64,000 nt of DNA from Oenococcus oeni DSM 20252 = AWRIB129 (GTDB lineage Bacteria; Bacillota; Bacilli; Lactobacillales; Lactobacillaceae). Position 1 is the stretch's first letter. Each line of letters begins with the position of its first letter. This document shows, piece by piece, positions 18,512 through 27,238 of the stretch. A program made the position numbers and the translations under genes. The DNA lies in contig NZ_AQVA01000010.1 in NCBI RefSeq assembly GCF_000372485.1, forward strand, positions 1-64,000. The letters run 5' to 3'. The notes under the pieces are model-generated. The model did no database searches, had not been told where the DNA came from, and saw only the letters and a program-made list of their open reading frames with translations.

Positions 18512-19324
18512 ATGATGGTTGGTGTTCGTAGCGGTTTTTTAAAAACAGATCATATCGCTTCAGAGGCAAAAGAAATTTTGATTTTGAATTTAATGCCTGA
18601 TCGGCGACACGTCGAAAAGAATTTTTTTGATTTGTTTAATTCAACCAAAAGAAAACTCAATCTGACTTTTATTGTCCCGGCTACTCATAAGATAAAACAT
18701 GACTCCCTGGCGGTTAGACAAGTTTATAAAACTTTTGCCGATATTAAAGACAATTATTACGATGCTTTATTGGTGACCGGTGCTCCATTGGAATTTATCG
18801 ATTTTTCTCAAATAGATTATTTTCCGGAATTTTTGGAAATTCTGAAATGGCGCAAAAAACATGTCGCTTTTTCGACTTTCGAGTGCTGGTCGGCGATGGC
18901 TCTTTCAAGAATAGAATATCATCTGGATTACAGTCTCGAAAGAAAAAAGGTTTCTGGTATTTACGAAACGCCTGTATATAGTCTTCTAAAAGGCACCAAG
19001 ACGATTCAAGTTCCCCAATCCCGCTATTTTAAAATTAACGGTCTTGCTAAGAGCTGGCAGGTAATTACTAATGACAAAGACGGTTCGTTAATTTCTTTTG
19101 ATCGAACAAATCGAACTTTTATAATTACCGGTCATCCGGAATACGATCGAGAAACACTGGCTAATGAATATACTCGTGATTTAAAAAGAGGTCTGTCGAT
19201 CGATGAACCACGTAATTATTTCGATAAAAACAAAATTCCTCAAAAAACCTGGTCAAGAAATTCTACGCTTTTATATTCGACTTGGCTTGATCTTGCGGAA
19301 AACTGCAAATTGAGACAATTTTAA
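18512..19324 (+). CDS. metA: Homoserine O-acyltransferase (MetA/HTS family)
   Basis: 270 residues. It has LILNLMPDRRHVEKNF, LLVTGAPLEFI, the nucleophile Cys in FSTFECWSAMALS and the catalytic His/Glu in ITGHPEYDRETLA, as in homoserine trans-succinylases/acetylases. It acylates homoserine, the committed step of methionine synthesis; whether acetyl- or succinyl-CoA is used is not evident. I start at ATG 18512 with GGAGG eight bases upstream; the longer frame from 18479 lies within the previous gene. It is slightly short for the family (about 300) and the region around the Cys is divergent. Last gene of the T-box operon. Confidence 0.87.
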   Translation: MMVGVRSGFLKTDHIASEAKEILILNLMPDRRHVEKNFFDLFNSTKRKLNLTFIVPATHKIKHDSLAVRQVYKTFADIKDNYYDALLVTGAPLEFIDFSQIDYFPEFLEILKWRKKHVAFSTFECWSAMALSRIEYHLDYSLERKKVSGIYETPVYSLLKGTKTIQVPQSRYFKINGLAKSWQVITNDKDGSLISFDRTNRTFIITGHPEYDRETLANEYTRDLKRGLSIDEPRNYFDKNKIPQKTWSRNSTLLYSTWLDLAENCKLRQF

Positions 19325-19417
19325 AATAGTTGCATAATACAAATACTGACAAACTTGCCTATTTCAGTGAAAAATCGTAAAATTGAACAGTATTTTTATT
19401 ATTTGAAGGAGTATAAA

Positions 19418-20140
19418 ATGTCAGGTCATAGTAAATGGCACAACATCCAAGGCCGCAAGAATGCTCAGGATGCTAAGCGTGGAAAAATTTTCCAAAAAAT
19501 AAGTCACGATTTGTATGTTGCAGCTAAGGCTGGCGGTGCTGATCCATCTGCTAATGCCAGTCTTCGTTTGGTTATGGACAAGGCCAAAGCCGCCAACATG
19601 CCAAAGGATAACGTTCAACGTGCTTTGGATAAAGCAACGGGTGCCGGCGATGTTAAGTTCGAAGAAGCAACTTATGAAGGTTACGCTCCTGGTGGCATAG
19701 CTGTTTTAGTCGAAACGTCGACCGATAATATTAATCGGACTGTTTCCAATGTAAGAAATTCTTTTAATCATCATGGTGGTTCATTGGGAACAAGCGGATC
19801 GGTTAGTTTTCAATTCGATCGCCGGGGCCATTTTGTGATTGACCGTCAATCACACCCGGATATTACTGAGGATCAAGTAATGGAGGATGCAATTGAAGCT
19901 GGAGCTGAAGATGTGCAGACTTCCGACGACGCATTTGAGATTTTTAGTCAACCGGCAGACTTCGCTGCGGTTGAGGGTGCTTTGACTGATAAAGGATATG
20001 ACTTAGCTGAGTCGGAAATTACAATGATTCCTCAAAACCCGGTTGAAGTCCCTGAAGCTGATCAGGAAAAATTTGAGAAATTAATCGACGAGCTGGAAGA
20101 TAACGATGATGTTTTAGCTGTCTATACCACTGCTGATTAA
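19418..20140 (+). CDS. yebC: YebC/PmpR-family DNA-binding or translation-associated protein
   Basis: 240 residues opening with [20 protein letters not shown], the invariant YebC N-terminus. [20 protein letters not shown] and [14 protein letters not shown] follow. The family has been reported as transcriptional regulators and more recently as factors relieving ribosome stalling. The start at 19418 has AAGGAG eight bases upstream; the extra 21 codons from 19355 are not conserved. Single gene with its own terminator. Confidence 0.93.
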   Translation: MSGHSKWHNIQGRKNAQDAKRGKIFQKISHDLYVAAKAGGADPSANASLRLVMDKAKAANMPKDNVQRALDKATGAGDVKFEEATYEGYAPGGIAVLVETSTDNINRTVSNVRNSFNHHGGSLGTSGSVSFQFDRRGHFVIDRQSHPDITEDQVMEDAIEAGAEDVQTSDDAFEIFSQPADFAAVEGALTDKGYDLAESEITMIPQNPVEVPEADQEKFEKLIDELEDNDDVLAVYTTAD

Positions 20141-20147
20141 TAATTTA

Positions 20148-20182
20148 AAGTATCTGTATACCAATTGCAGATACTTTTTTGT
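20148..20182 (+). terminator. Rho-independent terminator after yebC
   Basis: AAGTATCTG / CAGATACTT stem followed by T residues. Confidence 0.88.
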
Positions 20183-20188
20183 TATTCT

Positions 20189-20216
20189 TTGTTATCTTTT
20201 AACAATTTGCTAAAAT
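20189..20216 (+). promoter_or_regulatory. Promoter of fhs, probably giving a leaderless mRNA
   Basis: TTGTTA, 16-bp spacer, extended -10 TGCTAAAAT. The -10 ends only 7 bases before the ATG at 20224 and no Shine-Dalgarno fits between. Confidence 0.65.
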
Positions 20217-20223
20217 TGTACAC

Positions 20224-21885
20224 ATGAAATCAGATATTGAAATTGATCATAGTATCAAAGCGCTTCCGATTACAGAAATTGGCAAGCAGATTGGTTTATC
20301 GGATTCTCAACTGATACCTTATGGGCATGATAAGGCAAAAATTGATGCGTACAGCATTGCAAATATGCCCCGGCAGGGTAAATTGGTTCTTGTCACGTCA
20401 ATTAATCCAACTCCCGCCGGCGAAGGAAAAACAACTGTCACAATCGGTCTGGTCGATGCGATTAATCGTTTGGGAAAATCTGCGATTGGTGCTCTTCGGG
20501 AACCTTCGATGGGGCCGGTTTTTGGTCTCAAAGGCGGTGCGACCGGCGGCGGTTATGCCCAGGTTATTCCAATGGAAGATATTAATTTGCATTTTACCGG
20601 CGATATACATGCTGTCTCGGCAGCTCATAATCTGCTTGCAGCTGTGATCGATAATCATTTACATCAGGGGAATGAATTAAAAATCGATCCTGAAAATATT
20701 TATTGGCGCCGGGTACTCGATATGAATGATCGCGCTCTTCGCCAAATTACCCTTGGAAAAGGTCGAGTTAATGGTCCGGAACGAAATTCCGGCTTTGATA
20801 TTACTGCCAGTTCTGAAATTATGGCTGTTTTGACTCTTTCAAAGAATCTTTTTGATTTGAAAAAACGTTTGAGCCGAATCGTAGTAGCCTTGGATGTCCA
20901 GGGAAAGCCGGTTACAGTTGCAGATCTAAAAGTGGCTGGCGCGTTAACTGCGATCCTAAAGGATGCGATTAACCCGAATCTGGTTCAATCGCTAGAACAT
21001 TCTCCTTTTATTATTCATGGCGGACCTTTTGCGAACATTGCCCAAGGAACTAATTCAGTTGTTGCAACGGATGCTGCTCTCAAGCTGGCTGATTTTGCCG
21101 TGACGGAAGCAGGTTTTGGTTCAGACCTTGGCGGGGAAAAGTTCATGGATGTTAAAGTTCCTGTTTTGGGTAAAGAACCTGATGCTGTCGTAATTGTTGC
21201 CACCGTTAAGGCTCTGAAGTTTCATGGTGGGGTGGCGCTCGATCATTTGTCGGATAAGAATGTCGATGCTGTTAGAAACGGATTGGATAATTTGAATAGG
21301 CATTTAGAAGCGATGACACATTACGGCAAACCGGTTGTTGTTGCTTTGAACAAATTCCTTGATGACGATATGGAAGAAATTCAGCTGATCAAGAATTTCG
21401 TTGAAGGTGAAAAGAAACTACAATTTGAGATTGTCACTAGTTTTGTTGATGGGTTTGAAGGGTCTTTGGATTTAGCCAAAAAGGTTATTGAAGCGACCGA
21501 CAATCAACGATTCTTTATGCCACTTTATCAGGCCGATGATTCCATTGAAAATAAAATTCAAACAATTGTCGAAAAGATATATGGCGGCAAGGATTTCGAA
21601 TTATCTGATCGTGCTAAAAAAGACTTAGCCGAAGTCAAAGAAAACGGCTGGGGCAAGTTACCTGTTGTGATCGCCAAAACGCCCAACAGCCTGACCGATG
21701 ATAGCAAGATTCATGGCGCACCGACTGGCTTCACGATCCATATTCGCCGCTTTATTCCGAAAATCGGCGCTGGTTTTATTGTTGCGATGGCAGGCAAAGT
21801 TTTGATGATGCCTGGTTTAGGAAAAAATCCAGCTGCCGAAAAAATTGATGTAGATGAGAACGGCAAGATTAGTGGGTTAAGTTAA
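20224..21885 (+). CDS. fhs: Formate-tetrahydrofolate ligase
   Basis: 553 residues, the family's normal length. The ATP-binding loop TPAGEGKTTVTIGL is near residue 62; LREPSMGPVFGLKGGATGGG and TDAALKLADFAVTEAGFG are signature segments. It makes 10-formyl-THF from formate, THF and ATP in the cytosol, feeding purine synthesis and Met-tRNA formylation by Fmt. There is no ribosome binding site: the -10 box abuts the ATG, so it is probably translated from a leaderless transcript. It is single, between two terminators. Confidence 0.96.
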   Translation: MKSDIEIDHSIKALPITEIGKQIGLSDSQLIPYGHDKAKIDAYSIANMPRQGKLVLVTSINPTPAGEGKTTVTIGLVDAINRLGKSAIGALREPSMGPVFGLKGGATGGGYAQVIPMEDINLHFTGDIHAVSAAHNLLAAVIDNHLHQGNELKIDPENIYWRRVLDMNDRALRQITLGKGRVNGPERNSGFDITASSEIMAVLTLSKNLFDLKKRLSRIVVALDVQGKPVTVADLKVAGALTAILKDAINPNLVQSLEHSPFIIHGGPFANIAQGTNSVVATDAALKLADFAVTEAGFGSDLGGEKFMDVKVPVLGKEPDAVVIVATVKALKFHGGVALDHLSDKNVDAVRNGLDNLNRHLEAMTHYGKPVVVALNKFLDDDMEEIQLIKNFVEGEKKLQFEIVTSFVDGFEGSLDLAKKVIEATDNQRFFMPLYQADDSIENKIQTIVEKIYGGKDFELSDRAKKDLAEVKENGWGKLPVVIAKTPNSLTDDSKIHGAPTGFTIHIRRFIPKIGAGFIVAMAGKVLMMPGLGKNPAAEKIDVDENGKISGLS

Positions 21886-21913
21886 TATTTGTAGGCTGCA
21901 ACTAATTTAAGAG

Positions 21914-21944
21914 TAAAAAAACGATCAATTAAGATCGTTTTTTT
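21914..21944. terminator. Bidirectional terminator between fhs and rpmF
   Basis: AAAAAAACGATC-AATTAA-GATCGTTTTTTT: the stem has A and T runs on both sides, serving the two convergent genes. Confidence 0.88.
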
Positions 21945-21948
21945 ATAA

Positions 21949-22131
21949 TCACTTTTGCTTTGGCGCCGCAACAACTTGACGACCCTTGTAAAGTCCTTTT
22001 GGTGAAACATGATGTGCTACCGTGTATTCACCAGTCGTCTTATCAAGAACGATATTTGGAACTTCCAAAGCGATATGTCCGCGGCGGTTGCGCTTATGTG
22101 ACTTTGAATTTTTATTTGATATAACAGCCAT
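21949..22131 (-). CDS. rpmF: 50S ribosomal protein bL32
   Basis: 60 residues, Lys/Arg-rich, with the L32 layout: an N-terminal basic segment ([17 protein letters not shown]) and the C-terminal [18 protein letters not shown]. The zinc-ribbon cysteines are absent, as in the Cys-minus paralogue class. AAAGGAG precedes the ATG. The N-terminus after MAV differs from the common PKRRTSK form, but length and the remainder fit. Confidence 0.9.
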   Translation of the reverse strand: MAVISNKNSKSHKRNRRGHIALEVPNIVLDKTTGEYTVAHHVSPKGLYKGRQVVAAPKQK

Positions 22132-22213
22132 GAAGTGCTCCTTTATTTAATAACTATATAAGTTTCCCAAAAATACCCTTGAAAGTCAAGCGAAAGCTTA
22201 AATAAACTGTCAT

Positions 22214-22241
22214 TTAACAAGTTTTATTCTTATGATACACT
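22214..22241 (+). promoter_or_regulatory. Promoter of the lysine operon
   Basis: TTAACA, 16-bp spacer, extended -10 TGATACACT. The aptamer begins about 16 bases downstream. Confidence 0.6.
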
Positions 22242-22256
22242 TAATCTATCATCCGT

Positions 22257-22416
22257 AATAGAGGTGCAAATGACATCATTAGTTTATTAGATAGTCCCTG
22301 CTAGGATCTAATAAATGAAAGGGGATTTTGCCGAAATCGATTGTATGAGCAGATACTTATCGATTGAGTCGTGGTTTAATAAATCACGGATTGTCACAGA
22401 GATGTGGAGTGCTAGG
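22257..22416 (+). promoter_or_regulatory. Lysine riboswitch (L-box) aptamer of the lysine operon
   Basis: Landmarks in order: ATAGAGGTGCAAATGACATC, then a stem ending GGGGATTTTGCCGAA, GAGTCGTGG, TTGTCACAGAG, and the closing TGTGGAGTGCTA that pairs with the initial TAG. It is the same class and order as at 4404-4562 on the other strand, but the peripheral stems differ, so it is not a recent copy. When lysine binds, the downstream hairpin forms and lysA-dap expression stops. Confidence 0.92.
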
Positions 22417-22439
22417 ACGGACAAACGAGTAAGCGTAAG

Positions 22440-22477
22440 CCTCCGTTTGTTTTGTTTAGCAAACGGAGGTTTTTATT
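22440..22477 (+). terminator. Lysine-riboswitch terminator containing the lysA ribosome site
   Basis: CCTCCGTTTG (22440-22449) pairs perfectly with CAAACGGAGG (22460-22469), followed by TTTTT. The 3' arm carries GGAGG, eight bases before the lysA ATG, so the hairpin can also mask translation initiation. ACAAACGAG just upstream (about 22421-22429) can pair with the 5' arm as antiterminator. Confidence 0.88.
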
Positions 22478-23761
22478 ATGCAAATAAAAAATAATCAACT
22501 ATATATTGGCGGTGTTTCAGCAGACCAAATCGCCCAACAATTTGGAACGCCGGTCTATGTTTACGATGTTGGCCAAATTCGTTCAATTATCAGCGACATG
22601 AAAGAAGCTTTTGATGCTGAAAAGCTTAACTACCAAATTAGTTATGCCAGCAAAGCTTTCTCGACAGTCGCAATTTACGACGTCTTAAAGCATGAGATAA
22701 TTCATTGCGATGCGGTTTCTGGAGGTGAAATAGCAACGATCGCCAAAGCCGGCTTTCCGATGAAGAATGTTTCTTTTAATGGCAATAATAAATCCGCCGA
22801 TGAATTGATGATGGCGATCGACTATAAAATCGGCACAATTATTGTTGATAATTTTCATGAACTGGATTTGTTGAATGAAATTCTTAGCGAAAGAAAAATA
22901 TCTCAAAATGTTCTGATGCGGATAAGCCCGGGAATTTCTGCCCATACACATAAATTTATCTCAACTGGACAGCAGGACAGCAAATTTGGCTTTGATTTGG
23001 CTTCTGGTCAGGCGAAAAAAGCTTTTGATAAAATTCAGGCTTCCGAATATCTCAATTTATTGGGCTTGCATGCTCATATTGGTTCACAAATTTTTGAAAG
23101 CAGTGGTTATTCAAAACTAGTTGATTTGTTGATTAAAACCGCAAGCAAATGGCATTTTCAAGCAGAAATAATTGATGTGGGCGGTGGTTTCGGCATCAAA
23201 TATACTGACGCGGACGACCCGATTCCAAATGCTGAATTTATTCATTTGATCTGTCAAACGGCTAAAGCTTCCAGTCGAAAATATCATGCTAAATTACCAG
23301 AAATTTGGGTCGAACCCGGGCGCTCTATTGTCGGCCCGGCCGGTTATTCACTTTATACAATTGGTGGTCGCAAAGATATTCCTGGTATTCGTTCCTATCT
23401 GTCGGTTGATGGCGGAATGGGGGACAATATTCGTCCAGCGCTTTATCAAGCAGAATACAAAGCTGTTCTGGTCGACCAAGTCGATCTCCCTAGTGAACAG
23501 GTTGTCCGAATAGCCGGAAAATATTGTGAGTCAGGAGATGTCCTAATTCAAAAGCAGGAATTGCCCAAAACTTATCCCGGAGATTTACTGGCTGTTTTGG
23601 CAACCGGAGCTTATGGCTATTCGATGGCCTCCAATTATAATAGAAATCCACGCCCGGCGGTTGTTTTTGCGGAAAAAGGCAAGGCGAAATTAGTTGTTAA
23701 ACGAGAGACTTATGAAGATATAACCCATCTTGATTTAAATTACGAGGTAGAAAATGACTGA
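22478..23761 (+). CDS. lysA: Diaminopimelate decarboxylase
   Basis: 427 residues, fold-III PLP enzyme. Schiff-base Lys in [22 protein letters not shown], the glycine-rich phosphate loop [23 protein letters not shown], and the partner Cys in [10 protein letters not shown]. It decarboxylates meso-diaminopimelate to L-lysine, the last step of the pathway and the source of peptidoglycan lysine. It is the first gene of the riboswitch operon, which places the final enzyme first. Its end overlaps dapH by 8 bp. Confidence 0.95.
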   Translation: MQIKNNQLYIGGVSADQIAQQFGTPVYVYDVGQIRSIISDMKEAFDAEKLNYQISYASKAFSTVAIYDVLKHEIIHCDAVSGGEIATIAKAGFPMKNVSFNGNNKSADELMMAIDYKIGTIIVDNFHELDLLNEILSERKISQNVLMRISPGISAHTHKFISTGQQDSKFGFDLASGQAKKAFDKIQASEYLNLLGLHAHIGSQIFESSGYSKLVDLLIKTASKWHFQAEIIDVGGGFGIKYTDADDPIPNAEFIHLICQTAKASSRKYHAKLPEIWVEPGRSIVGPAGYSLYTIGGRKDIPGIRSYLSVDGGMGDNIRPALYQAEYKAVLVDQVDLPSEQVVRIAGKYCESGDVLIQKQELPKTYPGDLLAVLATGAYGYSMASNYNRNPRPAVVFAEKGKAKLVVKRETYEDITHLDLNYEVEND

Positions 23762-24455
23762 ATTAGACGCACAAAAAATAATCGATTTTATTGCTAACTC
23801 AAAAAAACAAACAGCAGTTAAAGTTACTTATAAAGGTCATTTGAATGGCCGAATTCCTACTAGTATCCAAAATTTTTCCAATTCCGATTTTGGAATCCTT
23901 TACGGCGATTGGAGTGATATTAAGCCGCTATTGTCCGGTCTTAACAAAAAAGATTATTTAATTGAAAACAATGCCCGTAATTCGGCGGTTCCTTTGCTCA
24001 ATATTAAAGATATCAATGCGCGAATAGAACCGGGGGCAATTATCCGCGATCAGGTAAAAATAGCAGATAATGCTGTCATCATGATGGGAGCTGTGATCAA
24101 TATCGGGGCCGAAATAGGAGAGGCGACAATGATTGATATGGGTGCTGTTTTGGGTGGCCGGGCAATTGTTGGCAAACATTCTCATATTGGCGCCGGAGCA
24201 GTTTTGGCTGGCGTTGTCGAACCAGCCTCTGCGCAGCCTGTCCGTGTTGGTGACAATGTTTTAATCGGAGCCAATGCGGTTATTATCGAGGGAGTTCAAA
24301 TTGGCGATGGTGCGGTTGTCGGTGCCGGAGCGGTTGTCATTAACGATGTGCCTGCTCATACGGTTGTGGCTGGCGTTCCTGCTAAAGTTATTAAACAAAT
24401 CGATGAAAAGACAGAAAATAAAACAGCCCTCATTGATGCCTTAAGGAGCCTTTGA
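23754..24455 (+). CDS. dapH: Tetrahydrodipicolinate N-acetyltransferase
   Basis: 233 residues. A short N-terminal domain precedes a left-handed beta-helix of hexapeptide repeats ([35 protein letters not shown] and onward). It acetylates L-2,3,4,5-tetrahydrodipicolinate using acetyl-CoA, which marks the acetyl branch of lysine synthesis as in Bacillus. It overlaps lysA and touches dapL (TGATG), so the operon is tightly coupled. Confidence 0.94.
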   Translation: MTELDAQKIIDFIANSKKQTAVKVTYKGHLNGRIPTSIQNFSNSDFGILYGDWSDIKPLLSGLNKKDYLIENNARNSAVPLLNIKDINARIEPGAIIRDQVKIADNAVIMMGAVINIGAEIGEATMIDMGAVLGGRAIVGKHSHIGAGAVLAGVVEPASAQPVRVGDNVLIGANAVIIEGVQIGDGAVVGAGAVVINDVPAHTVVAGVPAKVIKQIDEKTENKTALIDALRSL

Positions 24456-25603
24456 TGCTTAGTGACGAGCAGTTAATCAAAATTCGCCGGCATCTTCATG
24501 CTAATCCGGAAATCGGTATGCAGGAAGTAAAAACGCATCAGTTTTTGCTGGAACAGATTGCAAAATTTCCGCAAGAAAATTTGACAATTGAAACGATTTC
24601 AGAAATACCAACGGCGCTTTTAGTTCGGATCGCTGGATCAGATCCAAAGAGGACAATTGCTTTGCGGACTGATATGGATGCTTTGCCGATTCAAGAAGAG
24701 ACTGGTTTGGATTTTGCCAGTAAAAACGATCATGTTATGCATGCCTGTGGCCACGATATTCATATGACAGTCGCGCTTGGTATTCTCTCTTATTTCGCCG
24801 AGCATCAGCCAAAAGATAATTTATTAGTATTTTTCCAGCCGGCCGAGGAAAACGAATTCGGTGGCAAGCGTTTCTATGACGCCGGTGGTTTTCAGGGTGA
24901 ATATCTTCCTGACGAATTTTATGCTCTGCATGTTAACCCACAGCTGCCGGCTGGCCAGATCGCCAGTCGCAAAGGGACGCTCTTTGCCGGTTCAAATGAA
25001 CTGCGTATCAGTTTTATCGGCAAGTCCGGCCATGCCGCTTATCCACAAAATGCTAAGGATTCAATTGTTGCAGCAGCGAATTTTGTTACGAATGTTCAGA
25101 CGGTGGTCTCTCGGAATGTCGATCCTATTGAAGGTGGTGTCGTCACGATTGGTAAATTTAATGCTGGAAAAGCGATGAATATTATTGCCGGAAAGGCAGA
25201 CATTGAGGGGACAATCCGCAGCTTTACCCAATCTGGCATGGAAATTATGACAAAACATATACGCATGATTGCCGAGGGCATTGCTGGCGCCTTTGGCCAG
25301 GAATTGAAGATTAATTTTCGTCAGGGCGGTTATATGCCGGTCGTTAATGATGAACGAACGACAAACTTTTTTATCGATTATATGAAAAATGCCGATGGAG
25401 TTGATTTCAAAATTGTCCAACCGGCGATGATTGCTGAAGATTTTGGTTTTCTTTCGAATCAATTTGAGGGAACAATGTGTTGGTTGGGTGTTAACGACCC
25501 TAAGCACAGTTTGCATTCTGACCATTTAAATCCGGATGAATCAGCAATCACAAAGGGCGTTGAGGCCATAAAGGGCTTTTTGATAGCGAGGATGCAAAAA
25601 TGA
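24455..25603 (+). CDS. dapL: N-acetyldiaminopimelate deacetylase (M20 family)
   Basis: 382 residues of the M20D amidohydrolase family: RRHLHANPEIGMQE, metal ligands in MHACGHDIHM and PAEENEFGG, and the late His in SLHSDHLNPDE. It removes acetate from N-acetyl-LL-diaminopimelate. The operon position, between dapH and dapA, separates it from related hippurate-type hydrolases. I take ATG 24455 rather than TTG 24452; AAGGAG lies upstream and the start overlaps the dapH stop. Confidence 0.92.
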   Translation: MLSDEQLIKIRRHLHANPEIGMQEVKTHQFLLEQIAKFPQENLTIETISEIPTALLVRIAGSDPKRTIALRTDMDALPIQEETGLDFASKNDHVMHACGHDIHMTVALGILSYFAEHQPKDNLLVFFQPAEENEFGGKRFYDAGGFQGEYLPDEFYALHVNPQLPAGQIASRKGTLFAGSNELRISFIGKSGHAAYPQNAKDSIVAAANFVTNVQTVVSRNVDPIEGGVVTIGKFNAGKAMNIIAGKADIEGTIRSFTQSGMEIMTKHIRMIAEGIAGAFGQELKINFRQGGYMPVVNDERTTNFFIDYMKNADGVDFKIVQPAMIAEDFGFLSNQFEGTMCWLGVNDPKHSLHSDHLNPDESAITKGVEAIKGFLIARMQK

Positions 25604-26478
25604 CAAATTTACTAGAAAATACAAATTTATTGACAGCAATTATCACGCCGTTTGATAAAAACAATCGGATTGATTTTCAGGTTTATCGTCGTCTGATTGA
25701 TTCGCAAATTTCAGATGGAGTAAAAGGCTTCGTTATCTCTGGTACTACCGGTGAAGCACCGACTTTGAGCCACGATGAGAAAATTGAGTTATTTAAAAGA
25801 ACAGTTGATTTTGTGTCTGGAAGAGCGAAAGTGATTGTCGGCACTGGTTCCAATAATACAAAGGAAACTATCGAATTTACAAAAGAGGCGGGCCGGATTA
25901 ACGGAATCGATGCAGCGTTGATCGTCACGCCTTATTATAATAAGCCTGACCAGGCCGGCATGATTGCTCATTTTTCAACTATTGCTGACGAGAGCCCGCT
26001 TCCAATTGTTATTTATAATATTCCCGGTCGAAGTATATCTGCTTTAACGGTCGAATCGCTTTTAAAGTTGGCCGATCATCCAAATATTATCGCTGTTAAA
26101 CAGTGCAATTCCGATTATGATATGTCTGAATTAATCGAGCACGCTCCAAAAGATTTTCTCGTTTATACCGGAGAAGACGGGCAATCATTTTTAAATTATG
26201 CTCTTGGCGGCGCAGGGACAATTTCGGTTGCTTCACATTTTTATGCCAAGGAATTTGCTGATATGTTTTCCGCAATTGATAATGGAGATTTTAAAAAAGC
26301 AGCCGGAGATTTCCGTTTCATTAATCCGAGAGTTAAGGCACTTTTCAGTTATCCTTCGCCGGCCCCGGTAAAAGCTGTTTTTAAGCGTTCGGGAATTGAT
26401 GTTGGAATTCCCCGCTTGCCGATTCTTCCTTTGGACAAGGCACAGACTGATGGAATTATGCAGGTGTTAAAGCTATGA
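25600..26478 (+). CDS. dapA: 4-hydroxy-tetrahydrodipicolinate synthase
   Basis: 292 residues, TIM-barrel aldolase. GFVISGTTGEAPTLSHDEK and VGTGSNNTKETIEF are signatures, Tyr is in LIVTPYYNKPDQ, and the Schiff-base Lys is in IIAVKQCNSDYD (family usually KEAS/KDA). It condenses pyruvate with aspartate semialdehyde. A 4-bp overlap on both sides (ATGA) couples it to dapL and dapB. Confidence 0.95.
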   Translation: MTNLLENTNLLTAIITPFDKNNRIDFQVYRRLIDSQISDGVKGFVISGTTGEAPTLSHDEKIELFKRTVDFVSGRAKVIVGTGSNNTKETIEFTKEAGRINGIDAALIVTPYYNKPDQAGMIAHFSTIADESPLPIVIYNIPGRSISALTVESLLKLADHPNIIAVKQCNSDYDMSELIEHAPKDFLVYTGEDGQSFLNYALGGAGTISVASHFYAKEFADMFSAIDNGDFKKAAGDFRFINPRVKALFSYPSPAPVKAVFKRSGIDVGIPRLPILPLDKAQTDGIMQVLKL

Positions 26479-27233
26479 AATCAATTTTACTGGCTGGTGC
26501 TTTTGGAAAAATGGGTCGAGAGATCCAGAAGCTAATTGCCGAACATAAGGATTGGTCTTTAGACGCAATTTTGGTTCATGAACATTTTCCGGAAAATTAT
26601 TCCGGCAGGGCGAAAATTTTCCGGCAATTAAGTGAAATAAATCAACATTATGATCTTTGGATCGATGTAACGAAGCCGGATTCGGTCTTTGAAAATGCTG
26701 TCTGGGCGATTGAACATAATACTTCACTGATTATTGGTACTAGTGGTCTAAAAAACGATCAAATTACAAAGTTAAAGTCGCTTGCCGATAAGAATTCCGT
26801 TAGCGGCATTATTGCTCCTAATTTTAGTATTTCGGCGGTTTTAATGATGTATTTTTCCGGTATTGCGGCGAGATTTATGCCAAATGTTTCGATCGAAGAA
26901 ATTCATCATCCGGATAAGCTTGATGCTCCCAGTGGAACAGCCAGAATAACCGCCGGAATTTTGGCAGATAATGGGGCCAGCACGAAAACTGTTTCAACGT
27001 CAGCTGACGGCGATAAAAATATTATTGAAAAGGTTCTAATTACTTCCAAGCGAAAAAAAGACTATGTCGCCTATCAATCAGTGGATTTCGTTAATGAATA
27101 TGAAACTTTATCGATATCACAGAATAGTTTGGACCGTAAGTCTTTTATGCCTGGCGTTGAATTAGCAATCAAAAAAGCTAACCAACAGCAAGGTTTAGTT
27201 GTAGGATTAGATAAAATAATGGGGTTGAAATAA
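26475..27233 (+). CDS. dapB: 4-hydroxy-tetrahydrodipicolinate reductase
   Basis: 252 residues. The N-terminal NAD(P) motif is AGAFGKMGREIQ, IIAPNFSISAVLMM follows, and EIHHPDKLDAPSGTA contains the catalytic His-His and Lys of the DapB signature. It reduces the DapA product to tetrahydrodipicolinate. It is a few residues shorter than the E. coli enzyme, as is usual in Bacillota. Confidence 0.95.
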   Translation: MKSILLAGAFGKMGREIQKLIAEHKDWSLDAILVHEHFPENYSGRAKIFRQLSEINQHYDLWIDVTKPDSVFENAVWAIEHNTSLIIGTSGLKNDQITKLKSLADKNSVSGIIAPNFSISAVLMMYFSGIAARFMPNVSIEEIHHPDKLDAPSGTARITAGILADNGASTKTVSTSADGDKNIIEKVLITSKRKKDYVAYQSVDFVNEYETLSISQNSLDRKSFMPGVELAIKKANQQQGLVVGLDKIMGLK

Positions 27234-27238
27234 GTTAA

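Noticed and set aside
25061-25525. 154-codon minus-strand ORF in dapL
   Set aside because: Antisense shadow of a well-supported gene, with no ribosome site or family match.
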